Origin: JBMTVN01 sp046047235
GTDB taxonomy: Bacteria > Verrucomicrobiota > Verrucomicrobiia > Limisphaerales > JAHDYP01
DNA length: 64,000 bases
Assembly (NCBI GenBank): GCA_046047235.1
Contig: JBJOII010000001.1
Coordinates: 62,001 to 126,000 of the forward strand
Reading direction: 5' to 3'
Positions within the stretch are counted from its first letter, which is position 1, and every line of letters begins with the position of its first letter. The notes beneath the pieces were generated by a model. That model had not been told where the DNA came from. It made no database searches and saw nothing but the letters and a program-made list of their open reading frames with translations. This document shows, one piece after another, positions 27,837 through 36,404 of this stretch. The position numbers and the translations under genes are program-made.

Positions 27837-30245
27837 ATGAACTCCAACGAACCCCAAGCCTGGATCAACACCCGGCCGCCCAGCTTGCCCAGTCCCTTGC
27901 GCACATCTGCAACCGCAGCCTTCCTCGCCTGGGTCGTCATGAGTCTGGGCTTCCTGGGCCTCCGAATGCTGATGCAGGAGCGCCCTGAGTTCGTCGGGCA
28001 GCCGATGCGCTTTTCACGGACGGTGCTGGTGCAGGATGCACCCCGGGTCTATGTGCGGTCGGTGAAGGACGACGTGTCGCTGGTGCGGAGCTTCCAGCCG
28101 GAATCGGCGGAGATTGTCTTCGACATGAAGGGCCGACGGGATTACCGGGGGCTGAAAACCATCAGCGACATGTCGGGCACGTTCAGCGGCCGCTTTACTT
28201 TGGCGAACACGACGGGGGAAGCACTGCATGTACTCTTCCAATGTCCGCATCCCCGGGATGATTCTCTCAATGGAGATGGCCCCGCAGTGGCGGGCCTGCG
28301 GCTCAACAGTTCGGTTGACGGGCTGCAGGAAAGCAGTCCGGAGGGCTGGTTGTGGAGCGGCCGGCTGGATGCGGGGAGCAGTGCTGTGCTTGAAGTGAGT
28401 TACCAGGCCGGCGCGCTGAAGGGAGCCCGTTACAACGCTGCGGGAAGCGGAGGACAACCCGTCCAGCATGTCGCGGTGTCGGTGAAAAGGACCGATCTGG
28501 ATTCCATGCGTTTTGAGAGCGGCGAGGGGGCCATCGCTGCGGAGGGGGACACGCAGCGCTGGGAGAAATCCAATTTCCTGGGTCCGGACTACTTTGCTGC
28601 TCACATCGTCGAGGGACGCAACCTGTTCACTTCGCTTTCGCAGCTGGTCGAGATCGGCCCCCTCATCTGCCTGCTGTTTCTGGCGGCAGTGGTTGCAGTA
28701 TTTCAAACCGGCCGGGGTCTGACTGCCCTACAAACCCTCACGATCAGCGCCGGTTACGCGCTGTATTTCCCGCTGATTCTCTACCTGAGTGTTCGCTTCA
28801 CTTTCGCTGTGGCACTGACCATCGCGCTTCTGGTGCCGGGCATCCTGTTGCTCAACTACGCACGCTGCCTTACCGGACACATTGGCGGCCTCGTGGGCGG
28901 CGTACTTTTCCTGCTGCTCTACCAGGTCTTTCCCACCCTGGCTGCCTTCGCCGGCTGGAACCGCGGCATGCTGCTCTTATGCCTCGGCGTGGTCACGCTG
29001 GCGGTGCTGATCAATCTGCAAAATCGGAGCCTGAAGAATGCCGCAGCAGCGGCTGTTGCACTGCTGGCTTCCCTTGGCACTCCCCACATTCAGGCCGCTG
29101 GAGTGCACATGGTGGTCCCGATGGAAGTCGCTACAGAGCTGGATCCAGAAGGACAGAAGGTTCAGCCGCTGATCTATTTTGGTGCAGCGGATTACTTGAT
29201 AGCGCAGCGCGGCAACTACTTCGATGTCACCGCCAGTTTGCCGCTGGAGATCATCCGGCCCGGCAACGTTCCAGAATCCCTCACGTCCCAGGCCATGCAC
29301 CTGCAGACAGTGACCCTGGAAGCCGCGTCCAGCGCAGTGGCCCAGCTGGTGACGATGACGAACCGTCTTGCCTTGCTCGCCAACGAGCCCGGTAAAGCGA
29401 CACTCCTGGCTCGCTATCGCGCACCGATTCTCATCGAAGGCGGCAAGCAGGTGGCGTCCGTGCCCATGTTCTCCATCGCGTCCGGTCGATTGCGGGTTGA
29501 ATCTCCGCGCAACGCACTCGACGTCGTTGGCGGCAGCATCTGGAACCGCACGGTTTCCACGGATGATCCGGAACTGACCATTGTTGAGGCAGGTGTTGCG
29601 GGTGAGGATGCGGTCCTGCTGGAATGGAGTGAGTCCACGGCATCCACCACTACGAGCAGTCGCCTCCCGGATACGGACAACCAGCTCTATGGCATCGGCC
29701 TGCGCCAGGCCCGGCATCTCACGGTCATCAACTCAGATGGCAGTTGCACCCATTTCTCCGAATACGAATTGCCCGCCACACAGCGGGCAGACTTCCAGCT
29801 CCGCATCCCAGCCGAGGCCCGCCTCATTTCCGCATCGATCAACGGCACGGAGATCAGTGCGCCCACCGTGGATGCTGAGTCGCTCTGCAGGGTCCCCCTG
29901 CCCCCGCGTTCAGCCGGGACGGATCAACACCGTGTCTCATTCCGCCTGGCCCTTCCGCCGGTTCAGCTCGGCTTTCTCGGCACCCTGAACATGTCACTGC
30001 CCGAGGCCTTCCAGACCACCGGCACACTCGACTGGGTGATCGCCCTACCCGAGGGCTTCCTCGCCCAGCTGATCTCCAGCGACCTGCAACAGCACCGGGA
30101 CCCGGCACAGCTCGAGGCGTTCGGCGACTACGGAAACGTCATCCGCAGCTACCCCTACACCCACCTCGCCAAATCGCTGGCACCACCAGGCGCCGCGAGC
30201 GCCCACCTCCGCTATCGCCAGATCCTTCCCGCAGTGCAGCCGTGA
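27837..30245 (+). CDS. Large inner-membrane protein with CreD-like layout
   Basis: 802 residues. One N-terminal membrane helix (about 24-44) is followed by a ~230-residue extracytoplasmic domain, then a bundle of about six membrane helices (roughly 280-425), and a second soluble region of ~380 residues rich in beta strand. The helix-domain-helix-bundle order and sequence character ([41 protein letters not shown]) recall CreD, an inner-membrane protein linked to envelope stress, but CreD is only ~450 residues and lacks the C-terminal domain. No two-component neighbour is present. The next gene starts 58 bp downstream. Function unknown. Confidence 0.65.
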   Translation: MNSNEPQAWINTRPPSLPSPLRTSATAAFLAWVVMSLGFLGLRMLMQERPEFVGQPMRFSRTVLVQDAPRVYVRSVKDDVSLVRSFQPESAEIVFDMKGRRDYRGLKTISDMSGTFSGRFTLANTTGEALHVLFQCPHPRDDSLNGDGPAVAGLRLNSSVDGLQESSPEGWLWSGRLDAGSSAVLEVSYQAGALKGARYNAAGSGGQPVQHVAVSVKRTDLDSMRFESGEGAIAAEGDTQRWEKSNFLGPDYFAAHIVEGRNLFTSLSQLVEIGPLICLLFLAAVVAVFQTGRGLTALQTLTISAGYALYFPLILYLSVRFTFAVALTIALLVPGILLLNYARCLTGHIGGLVGGVLFLLLYQVFPTLAAFAGWNRGMLLLCLGVVTLAVLINLQNRSLKNAAAAAVALLASLGTPHIQAAGVHMVVPMEVATELDPEGQKVQPLIYFGAADYLIAQRGNYFDVTASLPLEIIRPGNVPESLTSQAMHLQTVTLEAASSAVAQLVTMTNRLALLANEPGKATLLARYRAPILIEGGKQVASVPMFSIASGRLRVESPRNALDVVGGSIWNRTVSTDDPELTIVEAGVAGEDAVLLEWSESTASTTTSSRLPDTDNQLYGIGLRQARHLTVINSDGSCTHFSEYELPATQRADFQLRIPAEARLISASINGTEISAPTVDAESLCRVPLPPRSAGTDQHRVSFRLALPPVQLGFLGTLNMSLPEAFQTTGTLDWVIALPEGFLAQLISSDLQQHRDPAQLEAFGDYGNVIRSYPYTHLAKSLAPPGAASAHLRYRQILPAVQP

Positions 30246-30303
30246 CACCAAGGTCGCTTTTCGATTGCGGCGACCCGCCCACCCATGCACATTGGCCCCC
30301 GTC

Positions 30304-31830
30304 ATGTTCGCCAAGGTGGGGTCGGCCGCGGTACTCGGGATCGAGGCCCATGCCCTTGAAGTGGAGGTTAATTCCGGAGCAGGAGACACGGCTACTGTTG
30401 TGGTCGGGTTGCCCGATACTGCCATCAAGGAATCACGAGACCGGGTTCGCACTGCGATCCTGAATTCCGGCTATCGCTATCCCGACGGCCGGGTCACGAT
30501 CAATCTCGCACCAGCCGACATTCGCAAAGAAGGCCCGAGTTTTGACCTGCCCATCGCCATCGGCGTGCTGGGTGCAACCGACCAGATGCTGTCACGGCAC
30601 CTCGACGATTATCTTCTGATCGGCGAACTCGCCCTCACAGGTGCCGTCCGCCCGATCAAAGGCGCGTTGCCCGTCGCTCTCCGTGCCAAGGCGCAGGGCT
30701 ATCGGGGCCTCCTCCTGCCCGAGGACAACGCCCCTGAAGCAGCGGTCGTCAAAGGTCTGGAGGTAATCCCCGTCGACAACCTCCGCCAGGCCGCCGGATT
30801 CCTCGAACAGCGCTTCTCCCTCAACGCCATCGAGGTCGATCACGACGCGCTTTTCAATCAGCACCGCGACGACGACCTGGACTTCGCCGACGTGAAAGGC
30901 CAAGAGTCCGTAAAGCGTGCGTTGGAGATTGCCGCGGCCGGCGGTCACAATGTCCTGTTGGTCGGTCCTCCGGGCACGGGAAAGTCGATGTTGGCGAAGA
31001 GGATTCCCACTATCCTGCCTCCCTTGACTCTTGAGGAGGCGATTGAGACCACCAAGGTCCACAGCATTGTCGGACTGCTGGAGCCCGGCCAGGCGCTCGT
31101 CTACCGGCGTCCGTTCCGCGAACCTCATCATAGTGCATCCGATGCAGGCCTTCTGGGTGGCAACGTCAACCCGACACCCGGCGAAATATCTCTCGCCCAC
31201 AACGGGGTCCTCTTTTTGGACGAGCTTCCCGAGTTCAAACGCAACGTGCTGGAGACACTTCGCCAGCCACTCGAGGAAGGCCGAGTCACCATTTCGCGCG
31301 CCGCAGGCACGATGACCTTCCCCGCCCAATTCATGCTGGTCGCCGCCATGAACCCAACACCAGACGGCCTCATGCCCGGTGATTCGAAGTGCTCCCCCCG
31401 CCAGATTCAAAACTATCTCAACCGTGTCTCGGGCCCGCTGCTCGACCGCATTGACCTCCACATCGAGGTGCCGAGCGTGAAGTTTCGCGAACTCAGCAGC
31501 ACCCGCACCGGCGAACCCTCCTCCACCATCCGCGAACGCGTCATGCAGGCCCGCGCCCTTCAGCACCAGCGCTTCAAGCAACGTCGCCGCATCACCTGCA
31601 ACGCGCGCATGGGCACACGCGAACTCCGCCAGTTCTGCCAGCTCGACGACACCGCCATGGGCCTGCTCCAGTTTGCGATGAACGACCTCCACCTCAGTGC
31701 CCGTGCCTACGACCGTATCCTCAAGGTCAGCCGCACGATCGCCGACCTGGCCGGCTCCGAGCACATCACCTCCGAACACGTCGGCGAAGCCGTGCAGCTC
31801 CGCTCACTCGACCGGCAGCTCCTCGGCTAA
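30304..31830 (+). CDS. comM: YifB/ComM-family Mg-chelatase-like AAA+ ATPase
   Basis: A 508-residue ring helicase of the ComM family, which in naturally competent bacteria promotes branch migration of incoming DNA. It shows the N-terminal ChlI-type domain ([33 protein letters not shown]), Walker A GPPGTGKS at 221-228, Walker [10 protein letters not shown], the family block [14 protein letters not shown], sensor AAMNPTP, and the C-terminal lid [20 protein letters not shown] zinc-type cysteine cluster seen in some relatives is reduced (DSKCSPRQI and TCNARM). The ATG at 30304 gives the standard N-terminus. No other competence gene is in the window. Confidence 0.93.
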   Translation: MFAKVGSAAVLGIEAHALEVEVNSGAGDTATVVVGLPDTAIKESRDRVRTAILNSGYRYPDGRVTINLAPADIRKEGPSFDLPIAIGVLGATDQMLSRHLDDYLLIGELALTGAVRPIKGALPVALRAKAQGYRGLLLPEDNAPEAAVVKGLEVIPVDNLRQAAGFLEQRFSLNAIEVDHDALFNQHRDDDLDFADVKGQESVKRALEIAAAGGHNVLLVGPPGTGKSMLAKRIPTILPPLTLEEAIETTKVHSIVGLLEPGQALVYRRPFREPHHSASDAGLLGGNVNPTPGEISLAHNGVLFLDELPEFKRNVLETLRQPLEEGRVTISRAAGTMTFPAQFMLVAAMNPTPDGLMPGDSKCSPRQIQNYLNRVSGPLLDRIDLHIEVPSVKFRELSSTRTGEPSSTIRERVMQARALQHQRFKQRRRITCNARMGTRELRQFCQLDDTAMGLLQFAMNDLHLSARAYDRILKVSRTIADLAGSEHITSEHVGEAVQLRSLDRQLLG

Positions 31831-31838
31831 ACCCTCAT

Positions 31839-32079
31839 CGTCGTCGGACCAAGGCATGTCCCTTGGTATCAATGGAATACAACAAATAATGGACCGTTTT
31901 TGGCCCTATGGAGCTGTTTTTGGCCTCAAAAAGCGGCCCATAACACCCTGACTCCCGCCATACCGCGAACACCGCTATGGAACCCAAAACTGGGCCAAAA
32001 AACGCCCCATAAACCCTTTTTCGAACCCAAACTATTCCTATCTGTTTAGGGGAGAGCAGGTTGCCGTGGTCCGACCACG
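31839..32079 (+). mobile_element. MITE-like element, copy A (241 bp)
   Basis: Left terminal repeat 31839-31856 and right terminal repeat 32062-32079 are inverted with 16 of 18 positions matching. The interior aligns with copy B at 35915-36156 in the same orientation, with a single one-base length difference located near 31951. Internal hairpins such as TTTTTG-GCCT-CAAAAA (about 31916-31932) recur in copy B with changed bases. No convincing coding frame: differences between copies are not concentrated at third codon positions, and a frameshift and stop interrupt the best shared frame. No clear target-site duplication. It follows the yifB stop by 8 bp. Confidence 0.75.
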
Positions 32080-32161
32080 GCTTGGCGACAATCGGGCTGA
32101 ATAGAGTCACATTCTGCTTCGACTTTATGATAAGCATGGAGCTTATTGATGCAGAACCCCG

Positions 32162-32167
32162 AAGGAG
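32162..32167 (+). promoter_or_regulatory. Shine-Dalgarno that sets the sigma-factor start
   Basis: AAGGAG sits 4 bp before the ATG at 32172. It is the clearest ribosome-binding sequence nearby and argues for this start over upstream ATGs at 32127 and 32136. Confidence 0.7.
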
Positions 32168-32171
32168 AGCG

Positions 32172-33098
32172 ATGCCCGGAAACGGCAGAGTGATGTTGGA
32201 CACAGTGGCGCGTCATGCGGGATCAGATCCCGTCGTGACGGCCATCAGCCAGCATGCGGACATGGTTTACGCCACCTGTCGTCGCGTCCTCGGAAACGAG
32301 GCCGACGCTGCGGACGTGGCGCAGGAGACCTTCTTCCAGTTTGTGAAGCAGGCCGACCGGATCCGGGGATCGGTGGCAGGCTGGCTTCATCAGGTTGCCA
32401 CTCGCCGCTCGATCGACTTCATCCGGCAGTGCACCTCGCGGCGTCGACGCGAAGAACGCTATGTGGCGGACACGGCGGCTGGCGAGACCAGCTGGAACGA
32501 GATGGAGCCGCTGGTTGACGAAGCCATCGAGGCGCTCTCAGCAGAGTCGAGGGAGCTTCTACTGCTGCACTTTTTAGAGGGGCAAAGCATGGGGGCAATC
32601 GGAGTCGCGAAGGGAGTTTCCCAGCCCACTGTCTCACGCCGTATCACACATGCCCTGGATGAGCTGCGGCAGAACCTTCAGGCAAAGGGAGGGATCGTTG
32701 CTGCGGCATCCCTTGGGAACCTGCTCCTCGGAACGGCGGAGGCGGCACCTGCACCCGTCCTGCATTCATTGGGCAAACTGGCGCTGGCACACACAGCCAC
32801 CCTGGGAGCGGGAACAGCAGCGGCTTCCTCGACCCTTGGCGGAGCCAAAGTTGCCGCCATCATCGCCGCAGGCACCCTGACCGTCGGCACCGGCTGGTGG
32901 AGCCTTCGACCCCAACCCCAGTCTGTCATCCCACCACCCTCCCCCCCCATTAACTCGGTCTTTGTTGGATTCTCAACCAGTGTCGTCTGGACCGTCGGCC
33001 CGGGGGGACAGCGCACGTCGGTGTTCTCCACCGGCACGAACTACACCGTCACCAACCCGGGACCGCCAGTCAATCGTCCAACAAGAAGCGCGCGCTGA
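32172..33098 (+). CDS. ECF sigma factor with C-terminal transmembrane extension
   Basis: A 308-residue sigma-70-family regulator. Region 2 spans about 22-92 (MVYATCRRVLGNEADAADVA, ETFFQF, GWLHQVATRRSIDFIR) and region 4 about 112-170 (LLLLHFLEGQSMGAIG, SQPTVSRRI helix-turn-helix). Residues 171-225 are Ala/Gly rich, 226-245 look like a membrane helix, and 246-308 form a Pro-rich then beta-type tail predicted outside the membrane. Such built-in tails can replace a separate anti-sigma factor. No anti-sigma gene follows; the next gene encodes a secreted protein. It begins 92 bp after the right end of the TIR element, so the element may supply or alter its promoter. Confidence 0.85.
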   Translation: MPGNGRVMLDTVARHAGSDPVVTAISQHADMVYATCRRVLGNEADAADVAQETFFQFVKQADRIRGSVAGWLHQVATRRSIDFIRQCTSRRRREERYVADTAAGETSWNEMEPLVDEAIEALSAESRELLLLHFLEGQSMGAIGVAKGVSQPTVSRRITHALDELRQNLQAKGGIVAAASLGNLLLGTAEAAPAPVLHSLGKLALAHTATLGAGTAAASSTLGGAKVAAIIAAGTLTVGTGWWSLRPQPQSVIPPPSPPINSVFVGFSTSVVWTVGPGGQRTSVFSTGTNYTVTNPGPPVNRPTRSAR

Positions 33099-33173
33099 CT
33101 TACCACTGGGACGGATCCCAAAGTAGCACTGTGAATTGGCGCTCATTTGCTGATGCCGAAAACCCAGATCGCC

Positions 33174-34532
33174 ATGAAAGCCGGTTTTATGAAACACACC
33201 ACACTCCCGGGTCTTCCCGCACCACGCACCCATCACTGTGTCCCTGGTCATCCGCAGCGTGGGTTAGCCTCCTTCCTTATCCTGCTCCATCTCTGCCACT
33301 TCGTGGTTTTGGGCCCGGAGGTCCGGGCCGCGGAAACCCTTGGCAACTCGCTCACCGTGCAGCTCGCACCTCTCGACGCTGTGGCAGCGGGCGCGCAATG
33401 GCGTCTGGCAGGCGAGGAAGACTGGCGCGAAAGCGGCGTGGCCTACACCGGGCTTCCTGTTGGGCTCCACGTGCTCGAGTTCAAGCCACTCACAGACTGG
33501 ATTCAGCCCGGCGACGAGAGACCGGTTCGAATCCAGCCTGGGGAGTCCATCATCCTCGGGCCGCTGGAATACCAGCCGTTGCCGGTGTTTCCGGTCCAAG
33601 TTACCGCCAGCCCCGGGGGACGTGTTGTGTACCAGCACTGGGAACCCCTGGGATTTCGCGGACTGTTCCCGATTGGAGTCGATGGCGGTGATGACTCGCT
33701 CAGCCGGGAATGGCTGACAAATCTGCGTTTGGGGTTGAGAAGCCGCCCGCTGCCACGGGAAAACGGCGGGGTGCGAATGCGGATTCATGCCATCGCATTT
33801 CCCGGCTACCGGTTTGCAGGCTGGGTCGGGGACACCCGGAATTCTGCCAACCCGCTTGCCTTTATCATCACGGCTCCACGCCGCCATCATGCCGTGTTTG
33901 AATGGATCGGCTCCGGTGTGACCGCCACGCACAGTGCAGACGCCTACACCTCACCTGGAACGGTCGTGCTCCATTGCCAGTTCAACTATGGGCAGGGCGA
34001 CCAGCTGGACGAACTCATCTGGCACCCAGAGCTGCCTGACGGGTGGGCGCTCGTTGGCGCCCACGGATTGGGCGATCCGACACTGGACGGGTCTTCCGTC
34101 GTTTTCCCCGGACCGCTGGGATTCAATCCGCTTCAGTTCAATCTCGTGGTCAAAGTGCCCACAGGGCAGTCAGGTAACCGGGCGATTTCAGGGACCGTCG
34201 AATACACCTTGTTCGGCGAGACCGTTCCGCAGGTGAAACCCATTGAGTCGCAAGCCGGCAGCCAGGCCCTCATCCTGACTGAATCACCTTCAACTGCGGC
34301 CCGGCTGGAACTATCAGCATCCGGCGGTTCACCCTCACTCACCCTTCATGGAGCACCCGGAAAAACCTATGCTATAGAACAAGTCTCAGAACTCACCGCC
34401 GACCCGCCTTTCAACCGCCTCTGGTGGTTCACAACGGACGTCACACTCACGAACTCGATTCAGACCGTGACAGACCCAACACCCATCCTCGCTTTCCCCC
34501 ACACGTTTTATCGCGCCACAGCGCTGGAATAG
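33174..34532 (+). CDS. Secreted protein of unknown function with C-terminal FYR-type module
   Basis: About 452 residues; possible starts at 33153, 33174 and 33189 (none has a clear ribosome site). A late hydrophobic segment (LASFLILLHLCHFVVLG) ending VRAAETLG looks like a signal peptide with a long n-region. The mature protein is beta-rich: a PEGA-like block (AQWRLAGEEDWRESG, GLPVGLHVLEFKPL), a Listeria/Bacteroides-repeat-like block (FPGYRFAGWVGDTRN) and an Ig-like C-terminus (GAPGKTYAIEQVSEL ... HTFYRATALE) that resembles the ends of three other secreted proteins here. It follows the ECF sigma gene by about 75 bp and may be its target. Confidence 0.65.
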   Translation: MKAGFMKHTTLPGLPAPRTHHCVPGHPQRGLASFLILLHLCHFVVLGPEVRAAETLGNSLTVQLAPLDAVAAGAQWRLAGEEDWRESGVAYTGLPVGLHVLEFKPLTDWIQPGDERPVRIQPGESIILGPLEYQPLPVFPVQVTASPGGRVVYQHWEPLGFRGLFPIGVDGGDDSLSREWLTNLRLGLRSRPLPRENGGVRMRIHAIAFPGYRFAGWVGDTRNSANPLAFIITAPRRHHAVFEWIGSGVTATHSADAYTSPGTVVLHCQFNYGQGDQLDELIWHPELPDGWALVGAHGLGDPTLDGSSVVFPGPLGFNPLQFNLVVKVPTGQSGNRAISGTVEYTLFGETVPQVKPIESQAGSQALILTESPSTAARLELSASGGSPSLTLHGAPGKTYAIEQVSELTADPPFNRLWWFTTDVTLTNSIQTVTDPTPILAFPHTFYRATALE

Positions 34533-34644
34533 GAACGGTCAAGAGACCTGCCACACATTGCCAGACACACTCACCCATCCGGCACACTCAGATTAGGGCT
34601 GACCTTGCACGCCACCATACAATCTGCAATAAGGGCCCTCGACC

Positions 34645-35829
34645 ATGCGCGTCCTTCTCGCCACCGGGTTCAACATCTGCGGTGCGGAAACCACACGCTC
34701 ACTAAGCCGCACCGGCAACTCCGTTGACCTCGCGCTTCTGCTCGCCCGAGGGAGGTCACGATTCCAGCCCCTTTTCTCCAGCCGCTACGCTCGCAAACGA
34801 ATCCCGGTGCCGCATCCCCGGGAAAATCCTGCCGGCTTCCAACATCGCATTCTTGAGATCTGTAAAGCCGAACGATACGACGTCATCCTGCCCATCGGTG
34901 AAGATGTGCTCCTGGCGCTGGCCTCAATAGAAGACCAACTCCTGCCCCACGTCCGCCTCGCCTTTGACAGATTGGAGCGTCTGCAGGCGATCCACGACAA
35001 ATATAGGCTCATGAAGCGCCTCAGTGCAGCCGGCTTCGACATCCCCCGGATTTACCCTTATTCGTCCGCTGATGATCTGCACACTTTCGACATCACCTTC
35101 CCGGTCGTGGTCAAGGCTCGCAAACACTCCGGAGCCGCAACCGGCACGCGCTACGCCCGCAACCGTACCGAGCTGGTTTCCATCGTGCAGGACTTCAATT
35201 CGCGCCCCAGCACGAACCCGACCGTCAGCGACTTCACCCAACCCCTGATCCAGGAATACATCCCCGGCTCCATCCACGATGCATACTGCGTGAGCAACTA
35301 TGGCGATGGGCGTTGCATCGTCACCACCACCCGCAAAGTCATGTATCCCACCACAGGCGGGATCTCGGTCACGGCCGCAACCACCAACGAACCCCACCTC
35401 GCACGCTATGCCCGCGAGATCCTCGACTTTCTCCAGATCCACGGCATCACCGACATCGAAGTCAAAAAGGACGATCGCGACGGCCGCTTCAAACTGCTCG
35501 AGATCAACCCCCGTTTGGGGGGTCTCGTGGGTGTGGTCATTCGCGCAGGAATCCCCCTCCCTACCTTGGGCTGCGAGCTCGCCGTCCACGGTGATACCTC
35601 GCCCCGGTTCGATTACCGCCACGATCTCCATTACACGGTTCTCTTCCCCAGAACCTTCCTTGCCCTGAAAGAGAGAACCGGACAGCGGTGGGCGTACCTA
35701 CGCGATACGTTCCGGCACCTCCGTAAGGGTCGATCGGAAGTCGATCTACTCGACCCCATGCCGCACGTTTTTGACGTCCTCAACACCTGCCGCATGCTGT
35801 TGACTCAGACTCAGGGGAAAGACTTCTAG
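34645..35829 (+). CDS. ATP-grasp family ligase
   Basis: 394 residues with the ATP-grasp order: an N-terminal Rossmann-like lobe (MRVLLATGFNICGAETTRSL, YDVILPIGEDVLLAL), the DKYRLMKRLSAAGFDIPRIY linker that starts the ATP-binding lobe, FPVVVKARKHSGAATG carrying the ATP-binding lysine, LIQEYIPG, and the metal-binding LLEINPRLGG. Relatives are carboxylate-amine ligases (CarB-like, peptide or polysaccharide tailoring enzymes). The substrate is unknown: there is no amino-acid biosynthesis or RiPP gene nearby. It is the last gene of the segment bracketed by the two TIR elements, 86 bp before copy B. Confidence 0.82.
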   Translation: MRVLLATGFNICGAETTRSLSRTGNSVDLALLLARGRSRFQPLFSSRYARKRIPVPHPRENPAGFQHRILEICKAERYDVILPIGEDVLLALASIEDQLLPHVRLAFDRLERLQAIHDKYRLMKRLSAAGFDIPRIYPYSSADDLHTFDITFPVVVKARKHSGAATGTRYARNRTELVSIVQDFNSRPSTNPTVSDFTQPLIQEYIPGSIHDAYCVSNYGDGRCIVTTTRKVMYPTTGGISVTAATTNEPHLARYAREILDFLQIHGITDIEVKKDDRDGRFKLLEINPRLGGLVGVVIRAGIPLPTLGCELAVHGDTSPRFDYRHDLHYTVLFPRTFLALKERTGQRWAYLRDTFRHLRKGRSEVDLLDPMPHVFDVLNTCRMLLTQTQGKDF

Positions 35830-35914
35830 CCCCCCGGGCCCGGGTCAGTTCACACCGCGTCACTTAAACGGGTTGGTCGAATAACCTCTCGACCTCCCCT
35901 GCCGGCAGACTCTT

Positions 35915-36156
35915 CGTCCTCGGACCACGACAACCCACTCACCTCCAACGTGATACGCCAAATAAGGGGCCGTTTTCAGCCCTATGGAGCCCTTTTCGGG
36001 CCCAAAAAGAGGCCCCTAACACCCCGGACTCCAACCATAACGCCAACACCACTATGGAGCCCGAAGTGGGGCCAAAAAACGCTCCATAAGCCCGTTTTCG
36101 GAGCCAAAATATCTCCATCCGCTTGGGGGCGAGAGGGATGTCGTGGTCCGAGGACG
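35915..36156 (+). mobile_element. MITE-like element, copy B (242 bp)
   Basis: Terminal inverted repeats 35915-35932 and 36139-36156 are perfect over 18 bp and extend to 19 bp if 35914/36157 are included. The interior is colinear with copy A and in the same orientation. Internal foldback pairs include AGGGGCC (35965-35971) with GGCCCCT (36011-36017), enclosing a CTTTT...AAAAG stem, and a CTATGGAGC...GCTCCATAAG pair further right. Just outside the right end, AGGACGACTAG is tandemly repeated with a 12-bp period (36151-36173). No transposase is encoded. It lies between the convergent ATP-grasp and beta-helix genes. Confidence 0.8.
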
Positions 36157-36182
36157 ACTAGGAGGACGACTAGAGGATGAAA

Positions 36183-36215
36183 CAGAAAGGCCGGGCTTGA
36201 AGCCCGGCCTTTCTG
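36183..36215. terminator. Bidirectional hairpin terminator between convergent genes
   Basis: A perfect 15-bp inverted repeat (36183-36197 and 36201-36215, loop TGA) with A-rich and T-rich outer ends (CAGAAAGG...CCTTTCTG) lies between the ATP-grasp gene and the leftward beta-helix gene, so it can terminate transcription from either side. The remaining 189 bp to the next stop codon contain nothing I recognise. Confidence 0.75.
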
Positions 36216-36404
36216 CACACGGTGAGAACTTAAATTCTACTTTCGCTTGGGTGCGGCGCGGCAACTTGTCGCCTTACTTCACACACGGAAACTTGCTCTT
36301 TTGCACCCGCGACGATGAAGAGACTACCAGAAATCTTGTCCCCCGGTAGTCACCAGTACTGGGGACATCGATGGAAGGATTGTCACCAGTGCCAATCCGA
36401 GGGG

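Noticed and set aside
31883..31960. A shared peptide-like reading (PYGA-FG-KKRP) in both TIR-element copies, suggesting a small gene.
   Set aside because: Differences between copies fall equally at all codon positions, the frame is broken by a stop and a one-base gap in the left copy, and no ribosome site is present.
33099..33200. A second frame that continues past the sigma-factor stop, suggesting a frameshifted longer tail.
   Set aside because: The continuing sequence shows no resemblance to known sigma tails and overlaps the next gene's start; one-base errors cannot be judged here.
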